From contig NHHC02000006.1 in NCBI GenBank assembly GCA_002169935.2, positions 1 through 10,479 on the forward strand: a stretch of 10,479 nucleotides of DNA, in the 5' to 3' direction. This stretch comes from Candidatus Pelagibacter sp. TMED153. GTDB taxonomy: Bacteria > Pseudomonadota > Alphaproteobacteria > Pelagibacterales > Pelagibacteraceae. The notes beneath the pieces are model-generated. The model saw only the letters and a list, made by a program, of their open reading frames with translations, was not told where the DNA came from and ran no database searches. Position numbers and translations under genes: made by a program. This document shows, one piece after another, positions 1 to 6,377 of the stretch (position 1 is the first letter of the stretch; each line of letters opens with the position of its first letter).

Positions 1-21
1 AAATGAGGATTGATAATGTTT

Positions 22-48
22 TGAGACTACCTGAGACTGTCTGAGACT
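22..48. repeat. three 10-bp-period tandem repeats (TGAGACT core)
   Basis: The heptamer TGAGACT occurs at 22-28, 32-38 and 42-48, exactly 10 bp apart, with CTGAGACT shared by the last two copies. On the minus strand these read AGTCTCA and lie 28-54 bases downstream of the last tRNA-like base. They are much less AT-biased than the surroundings. They may be part of a structured RNA (see the intron finding) or a simple small duplication. Confidence 0.7.
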
Positions 49-75
49 CTAATCTTGCTGTATCCCTAGGGTTTT

Positions 76-110
76 AAGTCCTTTGTGTCTACCAATTTCA
101 CCACGAGGGC
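76..110 (-). tRNA. tRNA-Leu(UAA), 5' part only (interrupted or truncated)
   Basis: Read on the minus strand from 110, the sequence gives a 7-base acceptor 5' strand (GCCCTCG), TG, a Leu-type D arm (GTGAAATTGGTAGACAC), then A, an anticodon 5' stem AAGGA and CT followed by T, the first base of a UAA anticodon. It lines up base for base with the class II bacterial tRNA-Leu(UAA) layout. After that T come AAAA and then CCCTA, which does not pair with AAGGA (TCCTT would be expected). No T arm (GGTTCRANTCC) and no 3' acceptor strand (CGAGGGC) occur in the remaining 75 bases. The 3' half is therefore either beyond the window edge after an intron, or lost. The identity of the 5' half is secure; whether the gene makes a working tRNA is open. 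Confidence 0.75.
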
Positions 111-173
111 ACATTATTAATTTAATAATGACATTTATATTATTTTATTAATCTTATAAAGTATTATTATCTA

Positions 174-1127
174 ATGAAAAAAATCTTACTTTATAACTCT
201 GGTGGTGGTTTAGGAGATTCTATTCAATTATTTACTCTAATATTAAGCTTGCAAAATCATTTTAAGTCCTCAGAATTTTTTTACTTAGGAGCTCACGAAA
301 ATCATTTTCAGGGCAAATTAAAAGAATTTAACATTAATGTTAAATCATTAGATTTAGGTTTAAAGTATTTTGGTTTCAGATGGTGGCACTTTTTAATGAC
401 TAAAAAAAGATTTATTGATAAAGATTTAGAAAAAATTGATTTAATTATAGATCTTCAATCCAAACTAAGAAATACAATAATTTTAAATAAGATACCTCAT
501 GATCACTTTTATTCATCTACTTATGGATTTAAATTTTGCACAAAAAAAGCGGAGTACTCATCTGGAGAGCATCTTAAAAATTTAAGTAATTTTTTAAATA
601 CAAATATTAAAATAGCGAAATTTAATATAAATAATATAGATGAAAAATACAAACTCGAAGCAAAAAGATTATTACCTGATAAAAATTATGTGGGCTTTTC
701 TTTAACTCAGGGAAATCTTTATAGAGAAAAAAGATGGTCTATAGATAATTTCATAGAACTTGCAACTAAGATAAATGAAAAAAAAAAAGTTCCTGTATTT
801 TTTATAGAAAAAAAAGAAAGTGATTTAATCAGTAAAATTAAATTTAAGTTACCAAACGCTTTATTTCCTGAACATTATTCTAGCCTCTCCTGCCCAGCTC
901 TAGTAACAGCATTGGCTACTAGATTAAATTTAGCTATATCTATTGATAACGGAGTTATGCACATGATGGGCCTAGCGAATATACCAATGATTACTTTATT
1001 TGGACCAACTGACTCTGAAAAATTTTCTCCAAAAATTGATACGATTCAAATCTTAGATAGCAAAAAGATTTACAAATCTAAAAACATCAATTCTATCACT
1101 GTGCATGATGTTTATAAATTAATTTAA
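174..1127 (+). CDS. glycosyltransferase family 9 (ADP-heptose:LPS heptosyltransferase-like)
   Basis: The 317-residue product has the length and two-lobed plan of GT9 (GT-B fold) enzymes, which transfer heptose or related sugars from a nucleotide donor to the lipopolysaccharide core at the inner face of the inner membrane. The N-terminal lobe starts with the GLGDSIQ loop (residues 12-18), equivalent to the GD loop of WaaC/WaaF. The C-terminal lobe opens with GFSLTQGN and KRW (174-188) and carries the donor-site hallmark SIDNGVMHMMG (256-266) followed by LFGPTD (275-280). No signal peptide or membrane segment is visible. The actual sugar and acceptor cannot be read from sequence; it could serve O-antigen or another surface glycan. 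The ATG at 174 has no Shine-Dalgarno sequence, and it lies 63 bp from the divergent tRNA-Leu. A run of 11 A residues at 778-788 lies inside the gene. Its TAA stop overlaps the stop of the converging gene. Confidence 0.85.
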   Translation: MKKILLYNSGGGLGDSIQLFTLILSLQNHFKSSEFFYLGAHENHFQGKLKEFNINVKSLDLGLKYFGFRWWHFLMTKKRFIDKDLEKIDLIIDLQSKLRNTIILNKIPHDHFYSSTYGFKFCTKKAEYSSGEHLKNLSNFLNTNIKIAKFNINNIDEKYKLEAKRLLPDKNYVGFSLTQGNLYREKRWSIDNFIELATKINEKKKVPVFFIEKKESDLISKIKFKLPNALFPEHYSSLSCPALVTALATRLNLAISIDNGVMHMMGLANIPMITLFGPTDSEKFSPKIDTIQILDSKKIYKSKNINSITVHDVYKLI

Positions 1128-1882
1128 ATCTTCAGTATTTTAATTTTTTTTAATTTAACTAATTTAATTAAATCTTTATTAACGTTTAACAGCTTTATTT
1201 TTGACGTTGATCTACTTACAATCGAAACACCTATTTTTCCTAATCTAAAAAAAGGATAGCTACCGATATCAACAAATTTTTTATATTTTTTTTGTATAAG
1301 AGTTAATTGTTTAGAAATATTACTTTCTACAGTAAAAATATTTAGAGTTTTGCTATGTATTTTCGAGCCTTTGATTAAATAATTTTTACAATTTTCAATC
1401 ATTGAATTTAAAATAGATGGCACACCTGGTAAAGAAAATACATTTTTAATAATGAAACCAGGAGCAGCACTAGAGGGATTGTAAATTAATTTTGAACCTT
1501 TTGGCATTTTAGCCATTTTTTTTCTTCCATCATTAAATTTTGATTTTCCATAATAATTTTCTAAAATTATAAATGCTTCTTTATGGTATTCATATTTTGT
1601 TTTGAAAGCTTTTGAAATTGATTTTGCAGTTATATCATCATGAGTTGGACCTATGCCTCCAGTGGTAAAAACATAGTTAAATTTTTTCGACAGTTCTAAA
1701 ATATTTTTGATTATTATATTCTCTAAATCAGGAATAATCCTTACTTCATTTACTGATATACCACATCTAGAGTTCAACCAATTCGATATAAATGCAACAT
1801 TTTTGTCTTGAGTCCTTCCAGAGAGGATTTCATTTCCAATGATTAAAATTGCAGCATTTACTTTTTTGTTCTTTTTCTTCAT
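1124..1882 (-). CDS. CinA N-terminal type molybdopterin-binding-fold (MoaB/Mog-like) protein
   Basis: With the start at 1882 the product has 252 residues. It shows the MoaB/Mog/CinA fold: GNEILSG (16-22), the signature TTGGIGPTHDD (73-83), SAAPGF (138-143) and LPGVP (151-155). These match the N-terminal COG1058 domain of CinA and the related domain fused to eukaryotic FAD synthase. The C-terminal nicotinamide-nucleotide amidase domain of full CinA is absent, so a pyrophosphatase-like or binding role is more likely than NMN deamidation; the substrate is unknown. An in-frame ATG at 1948 would add 22 residues but lies inside the divergent sfsA, and the homologous region begins only after 1882, so the shorter form is preferred. 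It is cytoplasmic, with no signal peptide. The stop codon shares bases with that of the convergent glycosyltransferase. A perfect TATAAT on this strand at 1892-1897 suggests a nearly leaderless mRNA. Confidence 0.85.
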   Translation of the reverse strand: MKKKNKKVNAAILIIGNEILSGRTQDKNVAFISNWLNSRCGISVNEVRIIPDLENIIIKNILELSKKFNYVFTTGGIGPTHDDITAKSISKAFKTKYEYHKEAFIILENYYGKSKFNDGRKKMAKMPKGSKLIYNPSSAAPGFIIKNVFSLPGVPSILNSMIENCKNYLIKGSKIHSKTLNIFTVESNISKQLTLIQKKYKKFVDIGSYPFFRLGKIGVSIVSRSTSKIKLLNVNKDLIKLVKLKKIKILKI

Positions 1883-1891
1883 AAATTGATA

Positions 1892-1897
1892 ATTATA
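1892..1897 (-). promoter_or_regulatory. candidate -10 box for the cinA-like gene
   Basis: The minus strand reads TATAAT at 1897-1892, nine bases before the ATG at 1882. A start site about 7 bases downstream would leave a 5' leader of only a few bases. The matching -35 position (1915-1920) reads TTAATT, a poor 3-of-6 match. In such AT-rich DNA a TATAAT can arise by chance, so this rests mainly on its position in a 16-bp divergent gap. Confidence 0.35.
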
Positions 1898-1898
1898 T

Positions 1899-2594
1899 AT
1901 GAACTTTGAAAATAAATTAATATCAGGAGTATTTATAAAAAGATACAAGCGTTTTTTTGTTGATGTCTGCGTTAAAAATAAAATAATTACTGCTCATTGT
2001 CCAAATACTGGATCGATGCAAGGCCTTTTAAAAGAAGGAAATAAAGTTTGGTTGAGCCTATCTAATAATCCTAATAGAAAGTTAAAATATACTCTTCAAA
2101 TCATTGAAGAGAACGGATCAAAAGTTGGAATTAACACTCATTTAACTAATAAAATTGTTTTTGATGCATTGGATAACAATCTCATAAAGGAAATTGACAA
2201 AAATATTAGTATCAAACCAGAAGTAAAATTTGGAGATAAAACTAGGTTTGATTTTTTAGTTACGAAAAAAAACTTTAAAGCTTTTATAGAAGTTAAGAAT
2301 GTTACATTATCAAGAAAAGCAAAAATAGCAGAATTTCCTGATGCTGTAACATCAAGAGGTGCTAAACATATTGAAGAGCTCAATAAAGCAAGTAAAAAGG
2401 GTTATAAAATCTTTATTGCATTTATTATTCAACGTGAAGATTGCAAGGAGTTTGCTATTGCTAAAGATATAGATCCAAAATATTCAGAATTATTAACCAA
2501 GTCTATAAAAAAAAAACTAAACATACTCTGCTATGATTGTAAATTTTCATCAAAAGGAATAAAACTTAATAATAGAATAAAATTTAAAATTTAA
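1899..2594 (+). CDS. sfsA: SfsA family protein (sugar fermentation stimulation protein A)
   Basis: The 231-residue length is usual for SfsA. The N-terminal small domain contains the family hallmark HCPNTGSM (33-40). The C-terminal domain resembles a PD-(D/E)XK nuclease core: RFDF (116-119), then EVKNVTL (131-137), where D118, E131 and K133 would form the acid/Lys cluster, and FPDAVTSRGAKHIEEL (146-161). In E. coli SfsA was described as a DNA-binding protein affecting maltose gene expression; its true biochemical role, possibly nucleic acid cleavage, is unresolved. The ATG at 1899 gives the normal family N-terminus (the RYKRF motif follows at 15-19). It lies 16 bp from the divergent cinA-like start and has no Shine-Dalgarno sequence. 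It is the first gene of the long plus-strand run; its TAA overlaps the ATG of map. Pairing of sfsA with map is, from general knowledge, common in alphaproteobacteria. Confidence 0.93.
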   Translation: MNFENKLISGVFIKRYKRFFVDVCVKNKIITAHCPNTGSMQGLLKEGNKVWLSLSNNPNRKLKYTLQIIEENGSKVGINTHLTNKIVFDALDNNLIKEIDKNISIKPEVKFGDKTRFDFLVTKKNFKAFIEVKNVTLSRKAKIAEFPDAVTSRGAKHIEELNKASKKGYKIFIAFIIQREDCKEFAIAKDIDPKYSELLTKSIKKKLNILCYDCKFSSKGIKLNNRIKFKI

Positions 2595-3349
2595 TGAATA
2601 TAAATATAAAAGAGTCATTTGAGAGAACTAGAGTAGCTGGATCTATTGCGGCGGGAGCGCTTGATGAGGTAGCCAAGGTAGTTAGACCTGGTATTACAAC
2701 CGGCGAAATAGATAATATATGTTACGAGTTTATAAGTGATCACGGTGCTTACTCTGCACCATTATTTTATAGAGGTTTTCCCAAATCATCTTGCACATCT
2801 GCAAATCATGTTGTCTGTCATGGAATTCCATCAGATAAAACTTTAAAAGAAGGCGACATACTTAATGTAGATGTTACTGCTGTTAAAGATGGCTGGCATG
2901 GCGACACTAGTAGAATGTTTCAAGTTGGAAAAGTATCGGTGAAAGCAAAAAAATTAATAGAAATAACATACGAATCAATGATGAAAGCAATTAAAATAAT
3001 AAAAGAAGATATTCAATTAGGAGATATTGGTTCAACTATACAAGAACACGTAGAAGCAAATGGATTTTCAGTTGTTCAAGATTTTTGTGGCCATGGTATT
3101 GGTCAAAAGTTTCATAAAGAGCCTAATATCTTACATTATGGAAAAAAAGGAACTGGTGAAAAAATAAAAAATGGGATGATTTTCACAGTTGAACCAATGA
3201 TAAACTTTGGCAACTACGAAACCAAAGTATTGAATGATGGATGGACTGCCGTTACAAAAGATAAATCACTCTCAGCACAATTTGAACATACTGTTGGTGT
3301 AACAAAAGATGGGTACGAAATTTTTACTCAGTCGCAAAAACTTAGTTAG
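2594..3349 (+). CDS. map: methionine aminopeptidase, type I
   Basis: This cytoplasmic metalloenzyme removes the initiator methionine from nascent proteins after deformylation. The 251 residues form a single pita-bread domain typical of bacterial type Ia enzymes, without the N-terminal zinc-finger extension. All five metal ligands are present in order: D93 (NVDVT), D104 (GDTSRMF), H167 (CGHGIG), E200 (FTVEPMI) and E231 (QFEHT). The substrate-site histidines H76 (VCHGIP) and H174 are also in place. The ATG is formed from the last base of the sfsA stop codon (TAATG), which suggests translational coupling because no Shine-Dalgarno sequence is seen. It ends 9 bp before purB. Function is certain from the intact active site. 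Confidence 0.97.
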   Translation: MNINIKESFERTRVAGSIAAGALDEVAKVVRPGITTGEIDNICYEFISDHGAYSAPLFYRGFPKSSCTSANHVVCHGIPSDKTLKEGDILNVDVTAVKDGWHGDTSRMFQVGKVSVKAKKLIEITYESMMKAIKIIKEDIQLGDIGSTIQEHVEANGFSVVQDFCGHGIGQKFHKEPNILHYGKKGTGEKIKNGMIFTVEPMINFGNYETKVLNDGWTAVTKDKSLSAQFEHTVGVTKDGYEIFTQSQKLS

Positions 3350-3358
3350 TTTGTAAAA

Positions 3359-4654
3359 ATGATTGAAAGATATTCTAGAAAAGAACTAAAATCTATTTGG
3401 GAAGACTATAATAAATATTCAATTTGGCTTGATATCGAGTTAGCTGCTGCAGAGTCTATGGAAAAATTAAAAATTATTCCAAGAGGTGTTGTTAAAAAAG
3501 TTAAATCAAAGGCAAAAATTGATGTAAAGAGAATTTTAAATATAGAAAATAAAGTCAAACATGATGTTATAGCATTCTTAACTTCTATTACAGAAAAAGC
3601 TGGTAAAGAAGCTAGATATCTTCATAAAGGTATGACTTCTTCTGATATTTTAGATACTTGTTTTAATCTTCAATTAAAACAATCCGGAGAAATATTATTA
3701 AAAGATATTGATGAATTATTAAAATCTATTAAAAAACAATCTGTCAAACATAAATTTACTTTATGTATCGGCAGAAGCCATGGGATACATGCAGAACCAA
3801 TTACTTTTGGTTTAAAGATGTTAACTTTTTACCAAGAATTCTTAAGAAATAAAAAAAGATTAGAAAGTTCTATAAAAGAAATATCTACTTGTGCAATTTC
3901 CGGGGCAGTTGGAACATTTGCAAATATAGACCCTAGAGTTGAAAATTATGTTGCTAAAAAATTAAAACTTAATGTAGAGCCTGTTTCTACACAAGTTATT
4001 CCTAGAGATAGACACGCACAATTTTTTTCAACATTAGGAATTATTGCTAGTTCAATTGAGAGATTTGCAATAGAAATTAGACACCTTCAAAGAACTGAAG
4101 TCTTAGAAGTTGAAGAATTTTTTGGAAAAAAACAAAAAGGATCTTCTGCAATGCCTCATAAAAAAAATCCAATCTTAAGTGAAAATTTAACTGGACTCGC
4201 AAGATTGATAAGATCGAGTGTGGTTCCAGCGTTAGAAAATGTTGCACTATGGCACGAAAGAGATATTTCGCATTCAGCTGTCGAAAGAAATATTGGTCCC
4301 GACACCACTATAGCTTTAGACTTTGCTCTTTGTAGATTGAATAATGTAGTAAAAAATTTGAATATTTATCCAAAAAATATGATGAGAAACCTTAATATTA
4401 CCAATGGAATTTTTTTTTCTCAAAGAGTTTTGCTGGAATTAACCGAAGTTGGTTTTACTAGAGAAGAAGCTTATAAAATAGTCCAAAAAAATGCTATGAA
4501 ATCTTGGAATAATAACTCATTGTTTTATAATAACATTGTAAGTGATAAGAAAATTACAAATAAAATACCTGTTAATAAGCTTAATAAATTATTTAATTTT
4601 AGTTATCATACTAAAAAAATTAATATAATTTTCAGAAGAAGTTTAAATAAATAA
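3359..4654 (+). CDS. purB: adenylosuccinate lyase
   Basis: This homotetrameric fumarase-superfamily lyase acts twice in purine synthesis: SAICAR to AICAR plus fumarate, and adenylosuccinate to AMP plus fumarate. The 431 residues match the shorter, B. subtilis-like class. Visible elements are the MIERYSR start, KHD (67-69), TSSD (93-96), RSHGIHAEP (139-147) with the general-acid candidate H141, and the flexible signature loop GSSAMPHKKNP (261-271) bearing the catalytic serine. The central helical domain follows, including ERNIGPD (309-315). The C-terminus is Lys/Asn-rich, as expected in this genome. The ATG at 3359 reproduces the conserved family N-terminus; no Shine-Dalgarno sequence is visible. 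It lies 7 bp before purC, which makes its first substrate, so consecutive pathway enzymes are co-encoded. Confidence 0.97.
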   Translation: MIERYSRKELKSIWEDYNKYSIWLDIELAAAESMEKLKIIPRGVVKKVKSKAKIDVKRILNIENKVKHDVIAFLTSITEKAGKEARYLHKGMTSSDILDTCFNLQLKQSGEILLKDIDELLKSIKKQSVKHKFTLCIGRSHGIHAEPITFGLKMLTFYQEFLRNKKRLESSIKEISTCAISGAVGTFANIDPRVENYVAKKLKLNVEPVSTQVIPRDRHAQFFSTLGIIASSIERFAIEIRHLQRTEVLEVEEFFGKKQKGSSAMPHKKNPILSENLTGLARLIRSSVVPALENVALWHERDISHSAVERNIGPDTTIALDFALCRLNNVVKNLNIYPKNMMRNLNITNGIFFSQRVLLELTEVGFTREEAYKIVQKNAMKSWNNNSLFYNNIVSDKKITNKIPVNKLNKLFNFSYHTKKINIIFRRSLNK

Positions 4655-4661
4655 ATCTAAT

Positions 4662-5453
4662 ATGAATAAAGGAAATAAATTATACGAAGGTAAAGCTAAA
4701 ATTATCTATGAAACAAAAGACAAAAATTTAGTCATTCAACACTTTAAAGATGATGCTACTGCATTTAACAATTTAAAGAAGTCACAAGTTGACGGTAAAG
4801 GTGTTTTAAACAATAGAATTTCAGAGTATATCTTAAGTAACTTAGCACAATGTGGTATTAAAACTCATCTGGTTAAGCGACTAAATATGAGAGAACAATT
4901 GATAAGAAAAGCTGAAATATTTCCTATTGAATTCATAGTAAGAAATATTGCTACTGGTTCTTTAACAAAAAGACTTGATATTTCTGAAGGAACTGTTTTA
5001 GAAAAACCATTATTAGAATATTGTTATAAAAAAGATGAACTCCAAGATCCTATTGTTTCCAAGGAACATATTTACTCATTTGGTTGGGCAAACGAACAAG
5101 AAATAAAAGAAATTGATAAAATGACATTAAGAATAAATGATTTGTTGCTTGGAATGTTTAGAGGCGTGGGTATTAAATTAGTAGATTTTAAAATTGAATA
5201 CGGTAAAGCCTGGAATAAAGATACAGAGAAAAAAGAAATAGTTTTAGCTGATGAAATTAGCCCTGATACTTGTAGACTCTGGGATGTTAAAACCGAAAAG
5301 AAATTAGACAAAGATAGATTTAGAAAAGATTTAGGCAATGTAATTCAAGGATATCAAGAAGTAGCAAGAAGATTAAACATTATGCCGGAGGAAACAAATA
5401 TAAGCGAGGTTAATTTCGGTAAAACAACTTCAATTAAATTCAAAAAGAAATAA
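4662..5453 (+). CDS. purC: phosphoribosylaminoimidazole-succinocarboxamide (SAICAR) synthase
   Basis: It joins CAIR and aspartate with ATP to give SAICAR, the substrate of PurB encoded just upstream. The 263 residues are slightly longer than typical bacterial PurC (about 240). Motifs in order are LYEGKAKIIYE (7-17, nucleotide-binding glycine-rich strand-turn), FKDDATAFN (28-36), the central signature EFIVRNIATGSL (90-101), VDFKIEYG (174-181) and the second signature LADEISPDTCRLWD (195-208), which supplies acidic residues for Mg-ATP and substrate binding. The protein is cytoplasmic. The ATG at 4662 is 7 bp after the purB stop. Only one base separates its TAA from the TTG start of purS. Confidence 0.97.
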   Translation: MNKGNKLYEGKAKIIYETKDKNLVIQHFKDDATAFNNLKKSQVDGKGVLNNRISEYILSNLAQCGIKTHLVKRLNMREQLIRKAEIFPIEFIVRNIATGSLTKRLDISEGTVLEKPLLEYCYKKDELQDPIVSKEHIYSFGWANEQEIKEIDKMTLRINDLLLGMFRGVGIKLVDFKIEYGKAWNKDTEKKEIVLADEISPDTCRLWDVKTEKKLDKDRFRKDLGNVIQGYQEVARRLNIMPEETNISEVNFGKTTSIKFKKK

Positions 5454-5454
5454 A

Positions 5455-5694
5455 TTGAAATTTTCAGTTACAGTTACATTAAAAGATGATGTGCTAGATC
5501 CACAAGGTAAAGTTGTGCAAAATACTTTACAAAACCTTGGAATGGGCAACTTAAAAAGTATCAGACAAGGTAAATATTTTGAAATTGAATTAAATGATAC
5601 CAATCAAAATCTTGCGGAAAAAAAAATAAACGAGATGTGTAAAAAACTTTTAGCTAATTTGATTATAGAAAACTTCAAGGTGACTAAAATTTAA
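5455..5694 (+). CDS. purS: phosphoribosylformylglycinamidine (FGAM) synthase, PurS subunit
   Basis: PurS is the small bridging subunit that couples the glutaminase PurQ to the synthase PurL; it has no catalytic residues of its own. The 79 residues have the usual family length and its ferredoxin-like pattern: KFSVTVTLK at the start, DPQGKVVQNTLQNLG (15-29) and a following strand GKYFEIEL (39-46). The start codon is TTG, one base after the purC stop. No in-frame ATG lies nearby and the family N-terminus begins exactly here, so the TTG is well supported. Its TAA overlaps the ATG of purQ (TAATG at 5692-5696). Having purS, purQ and purL adjacent fits the three-component FGAM synthase used by Bacillus and alphaproteobacteria rather than the single large PurL of enterobacteria. 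Confidence 0.95.
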   Translation: MKFSVTVTLKDDVLDPQGKVVQNTLQNLGMGNLKSIRQGKYFEIELNDTNQNLAEKKINEMCKKLLANLIIENFKVTKI

Positions 5695-6371
5695 TGAATT
5701 CTTCCGTTATTGTATTTCCAGGATCTAATTGTGACAGAGACATATCTGTCGCTTTAAAAAAAATGCAATTTAAAAATCAAATGGTCTGGCACAAAGAAAC
5801 AAAACTTCCTAAATCTGATTTGGTAGTTATTCCTGGAGGATTTTCCTATGGAGATTATTTAAGATCAGGTGCTATAGCTGGAAAATCATTGATTATAAAA
5901 GAAGTGGTAAAAGCAGCTAATGATGGTTGCTTGATACTAGGAATTTGTAATGGTTTTCAAATACTAACGGAAACAGGTTTGCTTAAAGGAGCTTTGTTAA
6001 GAAACAAAAATTTAAAATTCATCAATAAAGACATAAATATTAAAGTAATGAATAATGAAACTAAATTTTCGAATAAATATAAAAAGGACCAAATCTTAAA
6101 GATTAATATTGCTCATAATGAAGGAAATTATTATACAAACTCAGATCATTTAAAAGAATTAAAAAATCAAAACTTAATAGCATTTAAATACTGTGATGGA
6201 GATGGACAAATAAATGAAAAATCTAATCCTAATGGTTCTCTAGAAAATATTGCTGGAATATTTAATTCAAAAAAAAATATATTAGGAATGATGCCCCACC
6301 CTGAAAGAATGGTAGACAACTTAATCTCCAATACTGATGGGATTAATTTATTTTCAAGTTTAATTAATTGA
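5694..6371 (+). CDS. purQ: FGAM synthase, glutaminase subunit PurQ
   Basis: This class I glutamine amidotransferase hydrolyses glutamine and passes ammonia to PurL for conversion of FGAR to FGAM. The 225 residues show the full triad: the nucleophile C85 in GICNGFQIL (83-91), and H202 with E204 in PHPER (201-205). GGFSYGDYLRSGAIA (48-62) is the PurQ-specific loop. The ATG overlaps the purS stop. A weak Shine-Dalgarno-like AAGGTG at 5677-5682 lies 11 bases before it, further than ideal. It ends with TGA, unlike most genes here, and 6 bp later purL begins. Confidence 0.97.
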   Translation: MNSSVIVFPGSNCDRDISVALKKMQFKNQMVWHKETKLPKSDLVVIPGGFSYGDYLRSGAIAGKSLIIKEVVKAANDGCLILGICNGFQILTETGLLKGALLRNKNLKFINKDINIKVMNNETKFSNKYKKDQILKINIAHNEGNYYTNSDHLKELKNQNLIAFKYCDGDGQINEKSNPNGSLENIAGIFNSKKNILGMMPHPERMVDNLISNTDGINLFSSLIN

Positions 6372-6377
6372 TAAATA

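Noticed and set aside
111..173. Promoters in the gap between the tRNA-Leu part and the glycosyltransferase
   Set aside because: The 63 bp are almost pure A/T and contain many -10-like hexamers on both strands, but no -35 box at proper spacing; nothing can be singled out.
1128..1175. T-rich stretch after the glycosyltransferase as an intrinsic terminator
   Set aside because: No GC-containing hairpin precedes the T run; the Ts are simply Lys and Asn codons of the opposite gene.
1883..1948. Longer start of the cinA-like gene at 1948
   Set aside because: It would overlap sfsA by 50 bases in the divergent direction and add 22 residues with no family similarity; the ATG at 1882 begins just before the conserved fold.
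2138..2383. 81-codon open frame on the minus strand
   Set aside because: It lies wholly inside sfsA, antisense to its conserved EVKNVTL region; no domain is recognisable and the reading follows from the sense codons.
3350..3358. Possible purine riboswitch or PurR operator before the pur genes
   Set aside because: Only 9 bp separate map and purB, and no purine aptamer core or paired PurR-box-like sequence is visible there or before sfsA.
5072..5338. 88-codon open frame on the minus strand
   Set aside because: Antisense to the conserved second signature of purC, with no start context and no recognisable family.
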